NCBI RefSeq assembly: GCF_000388065.1
Contig: NW_009242984.1
Location: 504,122 to 540,922, forward strand
Source of the DNA: Fonticula alba
Taxonomy: Eukaryota > Opisthokonta > Rotosphaerida > Fonticulaceae
Reading direction: 5' to 3'
DNA length: 36,801 nucleotides
The translations under genes were made by a program, and so were the position numbers. The notes below the pieces were generated by a model. That model made no database searches and had not been told where the DNA came from. It saw only the letters and a list, made by a program, of their open reading frames with translations. Position 1 is the first letter of the stretch. Every line of letters starts with the position of its first letter. Below, piece after piece: positions 33,071 to 36,801 of the stretch.

Positions 33071-36000
33071 CCTTCTCCCTCCCTCTCTCTCTCCCTCTTT
33101 TTTATCCTTCTCCCTCTCTCTCTCTCTCCCTCTCTCCCTCTCTCCCTCTCTCCCTCTTTTTGATCCTTCTCCCTCTCCTCCCCCTACCCTCTCCCCTCCC
33201 TCTCCCTTCTTTTCCTCGTCCCTCCCCCCTATCAAGCCTCTGTCCTGTTCGCAAGAGGGTGTGACATGGACTTTGGACTTGCCCCCCCCCCTCTCGCACT
33301 CGCACCCCGGCATGTGTGTGGTGCTCCTTTTAGGCGCTGGTCCCCCCTCGTCCGAGCCCTTCTGTTTGCCTGCTCCCTCGGTGCGCGCCTTTGCGCCTCA
33401 GGGAGCTGCCTATGACTCGGCAGGAGCACAGGGTCCCTGCGTAGGGGAGGCCCTCCGATACCCTTTCTACGCCTCTCTCTCTCTTCCACTCTAGGTGCGC
33501 ATGGTGCTGCTGGCCCGGCGAGGGGCGGATGCGGGAGGCTCGATGGCGCTCTTGGAGGGTGCCGCCCTCCCTCGCCGAGCAACTCGAAGCACGCCATCAC
33601 AAGGCCTGGCTCCTTTCCTTCTGGCCCTTAACCGGCGCATCTGGACATGCGCTTAGGCGCGCGCATGCCCCTCTCTCCCTGTTGTGTCCGCCCCCCACAG
33701 GGCCCTTTTCTCTGCTGCGCCCCTCTTTGGGGCCGCCCTCCGGTGGCTGACTTTCATGCCCGTGTGCCCGCCGCCACCGAGCCACGTGGCATCCATCCAG
33801 CACTGGGGGGGGGTGTAGCGCGAGCCCCTTTCTCCTCCCTCTCCTCTTTCGTGTCGCCTGCATCCACCCACCGTTTCTGGCCCTTGGCAGCTTGCTCAGT
33901 GCCGTGCGGGCGCGCATGCGCACCGCTTCCTGGCGCGCCCTTGCGCCAGGGCTTCCGTCAGTCACTCGATCTGTCGCCTTCTGTGCATGGCCGCCCTGCC
34001 TCGTGGCGGAACGTGCTACTATTCTGGCCGAGGGGACGGTCAGTGCGCGGGGCTTAAAGTCCCCTCGCTCCCCCCTCCATGCGGAGCGCGCGATGTCGGC
34101 GCGGCGAGCGGCAGGCCTGTCGTCTGTCTGGCGGCCCCCCTCGTGGCATGCCTGTCTGTCGGCCGAATCCCTGGCCAACCCGTGCGGAGGGTCTTTCTCG
34201 AGGAATGCCGGGAAACACCCTTTCTCAAAGCCCCGAGATAATCCGCGCTGGCTGCGAAGGGTGGCGGGAAAGGGCGTGCCAGCAGCCCTGGCAGCCGGAG
34301 GGTAGGGGGGTGACGCCAGTGGAAGAGGCGGGGCACCGGCAGGGGGAAGGGGCATGGTTATGGCCTGTGGTCTCTCAGGGTGCATCCCACAGGAGGACAA
34401 GGTGTCTTCAAGGCAATGTGGCGATTGCTCGAGCGCAGGATCATGCACGGGGAGGATACCGGCCACATACATTGAACGCCCCCTTCGGGGACGAGGGACG
34501 CCACTTTGGGCGTCGGGGGCAGTGTCGCTGCCCTGAAACTTCCACGTGGGCACCAGCAGGAGCATTACGGCGGTGGCGGGTCCTTCGTCTGTGTGTTCCA
34601 AAGGAACAGTGGAAGATGGGAGGGGCACACGAGGGCCGGCCTCCGGCGAGGGCGGCCCATGTGCCATGGCCGGGCCGCGAGACATCGAGGAAGCGGGTCA
34701 CCTCCGGCGAGATACCTTCGGGGGGAGGTGGGAAGAGCTCGGCTTTAACTGGTGCCATTCAGCCTCCTTGAGCCCCCCCGTCGAACCCTCCTCCGGGACG
34801 TTGAGGCTGGCTCGGAGCGCCCGCTGTTAGGGCAGGCCTTCGGGCGGGCATGCGTCCCCTGAGGACATGAGCGCCCTAACCGGCCGCAAGGCTTTGTCAA
34901 GGCCGGAAGACCTCGCTCATCGCGAGAGAGAGGCTGGTGGTCGATCGCAAAGGGCCGAATCTAGGGAACAGCCGGCGAGCGAAACGACAGGGGCTCCCGG
35001 GAGGATCCCATCCTCGGACGGGTGGGGCGGGGCGCCCGCGCGGGAGTCTTTATGCACAGTGGCCCACAATCCGCTCATTCACATGTCCATTATGCGAGGT
35101 CATCATGTATGCGATGGGTTGGAGGGTTGTGTTTTTGAATCACATGCCTGTTCCCGTGGGGGAGGGTGATGGCGTGTTGTCGTGGTTCGCGTCGATCGTC
35201 CCACGGAGCGGGCCTCACAGCGCCCTCATCCTCCCAGCGGGGACCGGCCGCTGGTGGTGCGGATGTCGTCCTGCGCAGGGGAGACACATCTCGGGCCCAA
35301 GGGGAAGCCACAAAAAGTGATATCATTCTGCGTCTCCTTTTCTCCTGCCCTTGTATTCCCTGTTTATGCTTGATCAGTCTGTTGCTGGCTGGTTTTGGTG
35401 CCCTCGGCCGGAGCCCGTCTCCTGGGGGCAGAGAGCTGGCCATGGGGAGCATGGTATCCCCAGCCGGGAGGAGGGCCGCGAGGAGGGGGGGGCTGTCGCG
35501 GCTCTGCTTGGCCCTCTTGCACGCCCACGATCAAGGGCAGGCCAGCAACCGGCTATTACTTTCCTTCGCTATGGTAGGAGCGGCCCGATGCGGGAGCGGC
35601 TGTGGTAAATGCATCGACACCAGCAGTCCCCACGACAAAGAAGGCAGAGGAATGTGCATCTGTCGCGTCGGTCGAAGATTAACGTTCATAGCCATGCATC
35701 CCGCAGTTCGGTAGAGATGGTGCAGTGCCGCAGACAGACCGGCAATGGGCGGGCCGAAAGGTCATCCACCGGGGATGTGGGATGGACCGGCTGGTGATCG
35801 AGAGTATGAGAGTCCGCCGCAGCCGGGAGGCTGGGTCTTCCGCCGTGGGATCGGTCTGTGGCATGGCTGGCGTTGGGCCTGGGCACTCGGTGGCCGGGGG
35901 TCCTGTCGGGATTATCCCCGAGAGGCGCGCCGGTGCAGGGGAGTGAAGATCGCCGTCCGGTGTTCCGGCCGCTGGTTCGATGGCAATCCTCGCTGCAGGG

Positions 36001-36669
36001 GCATCGGCTGAGAAGAAGATGGCCGCCCTCTTGGTACATCGGCCGGGGGCGGGTGTATTCATCATCCACGAGGTCTGGAACTGTCGGATACCCCTCCGCC
36101 GAAGGACACCATGGCGATGGCCCACTCATCTGGTCGACAATGACCGGCACATGGGGCGGACAAGACCTGCCGGGGGGTATGCGGACATCGGGGCACCGTC
36201 GGGTCAGACGGGCCGGCGCTGCCATGCTGTCAGATGCATGAGCATGCGGAAGTGACTCTGGATGGGGGCGTTGTCCGCGAGCCGAACCTCCGCGCCGAGG
36301 ACAAGACCCGCTGGTGGGGCGGAGCTGGCCAGAGGAAAAGGTGGTGCGGGTGCTGGGCCTGCGCACCGGGCCGTCGGACAAGCTTCCTCGGTGCCTGAAC
36401 CAAGCACGGCGAGTTGGCTGTGATGGAACGGCCATGGGCATCGGATCCCCGAACGACGGCCTGCCTCACCAGGGGTACTTTGTCGGGCTGGAGTTGGGCG
36501 GTAGATGTGGCAGTCTCTCCCAAATGGGATCCCCTGGAATGGGAGGGCTCTGGGTGCCGAAGGGCTGGTCTGCCTGCATATCTTGCTGTGTGAGCGTACA
36601 TTCGCCCAGCAAAGATGGTGCCCTCGCTAGCTGGTACAAGGGTCCAGTGCGAGGACGAATCTGCGAGCA

Positions 36670-36801
36670 GGGGGGGGGGGGGGGGCAGCGGAGGACGTCA
36701 TTGCGTCGTGGAGGGGGGGGGGTTGCCTTCTGGGGGGCGGGGGCGGGGGGGGGGGGGGGGGGGAGGGGGGCGCGCGGGGTGGGGGGGGGGGGGGGGGGCG
36801 G
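36670..36801 (+). repeat. G-run cluster at the window edge
   Basis: Several G-runs of 8 to 18 bases follow each other with short interruptions up to the last base. They could fold as G-quadruplexes, or mark a poorly assembled contig end. Confidence 0.7.

Larger units (their letters stand above)
29973..36801. other. 6.8 kb with no supportable gene
   Basis: Overlapping frames occur on both strands, but none has a domain, signal peptide or sustained coding bias. The stretch holds a long G-run (about 30054-30092), another at about 30805-30816, an AT-richer patch (32813-32860), a large pyrimidine block (about 32960-33240) and G-rich runs at the right edge. A pyrimidine tract ending in CACTCTAG at 33494 could be a splice acceptor for a short frame (33500-33655), but nothing confirms an exon. 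It may be intergenic DNA or decayed mobile DNA. Confidence 0.4.

Noticed and set aside
33500-33655. 51-aa frame after a CACTCTAG acceptor-like site
   Set aside because: There is no upstream exon, no domain and no conservation evidence, so it is mentioned only in the region description.
34780-34830. GGGTTCGAC on the minus strand as a tRNA T loop
   Set aside because: The flanking bases do not pair and no cloverleaf forms.
35679-36240. Possible copia-type integrase remnant on the minus strand
   Set aside because: Only a few scattered residues resemble the family. There are no catalytic residues, zinc motif, LTRs or target-site repeats, so I do not call an element.
1-36801. CRISPR arrays, operons, ribosome binding sites
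   Set aside because: Introns, a Pol III tRNA gene and mitochondrial presequences show that this is eukaryotic nuclear DNA; no spaced direct repeats of CRISPR type are present.

Overview
The window is a GC-rich stretch of nuclear DNA from a unicellular eukaryote. Several genes are split by short GT-AG introns with donors such as GTGCGT, GTACGT, GTACGC and GTATGT, branch-like CTGAC/CTAAT motifs, and long pure-C tracts before the acceptor AG. A myosin with two MyTH4-FERM tails, a frataxin with a mitochondrial presequence, a tRNA-Trp(CCA) and a furin-like cysteine-rich receptor suggest an opisthokont-related protist. A Fonticula-like nucleariid relative is my best guess, by inference only. Most long open frames are antisense or frame-shadow products of high GC and are not listed.

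Layout, left to right. 1-1513: no gene recognised. 1514-11983 (+): a 9-exon myosin of about 2,958 aa, with motor, IQ, charged helix and two MyTH4-FERM cassettes. 12783-13458 (+): two-exon frataxin, 174 aa. 13830-17054 (-): a 7-exon gene of 821 aa with no recognised family, convergent with frataxin. 17384-17455 (+): tRNA-Trp. 17695-23020 (-): an 8-exon receptor of about 1,413 aa with signal peptide, about 1,080 residues of cysteine-rich repeats, one membrane helix and a cytoplasmic kinase-like domain that lacks the HRD/DFG segment. 24709-26829 (+) and 27918-29972 (+): two paralogous proteins built from arrays of helix-turn-helix-like modules with mitochondrial-type N-termini. 29973-36801: about 6.8 kb of low-complexity DNA in which I cannot support a gene.

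An assembly error is visible at 26691-26990: a 140-bp segment occurs twice, separated by 20 bp identical to an Illumina adapter. The stop codon of the first HTH-array gene is the same in both copies, so its product is not altered. The error does show that local assembly cannot be taken at face value, which matters for the missing kinase core.

The genes do not form one pathway. The myosin is a membrane/filopodia-type actin motor, frataxin serves iron-sulfur cluster assembly, and the receptor sits at the cell surface. The most novel items are the HTH-array pair, the receptor pseudokinase, and the orphan 821-aa gene.
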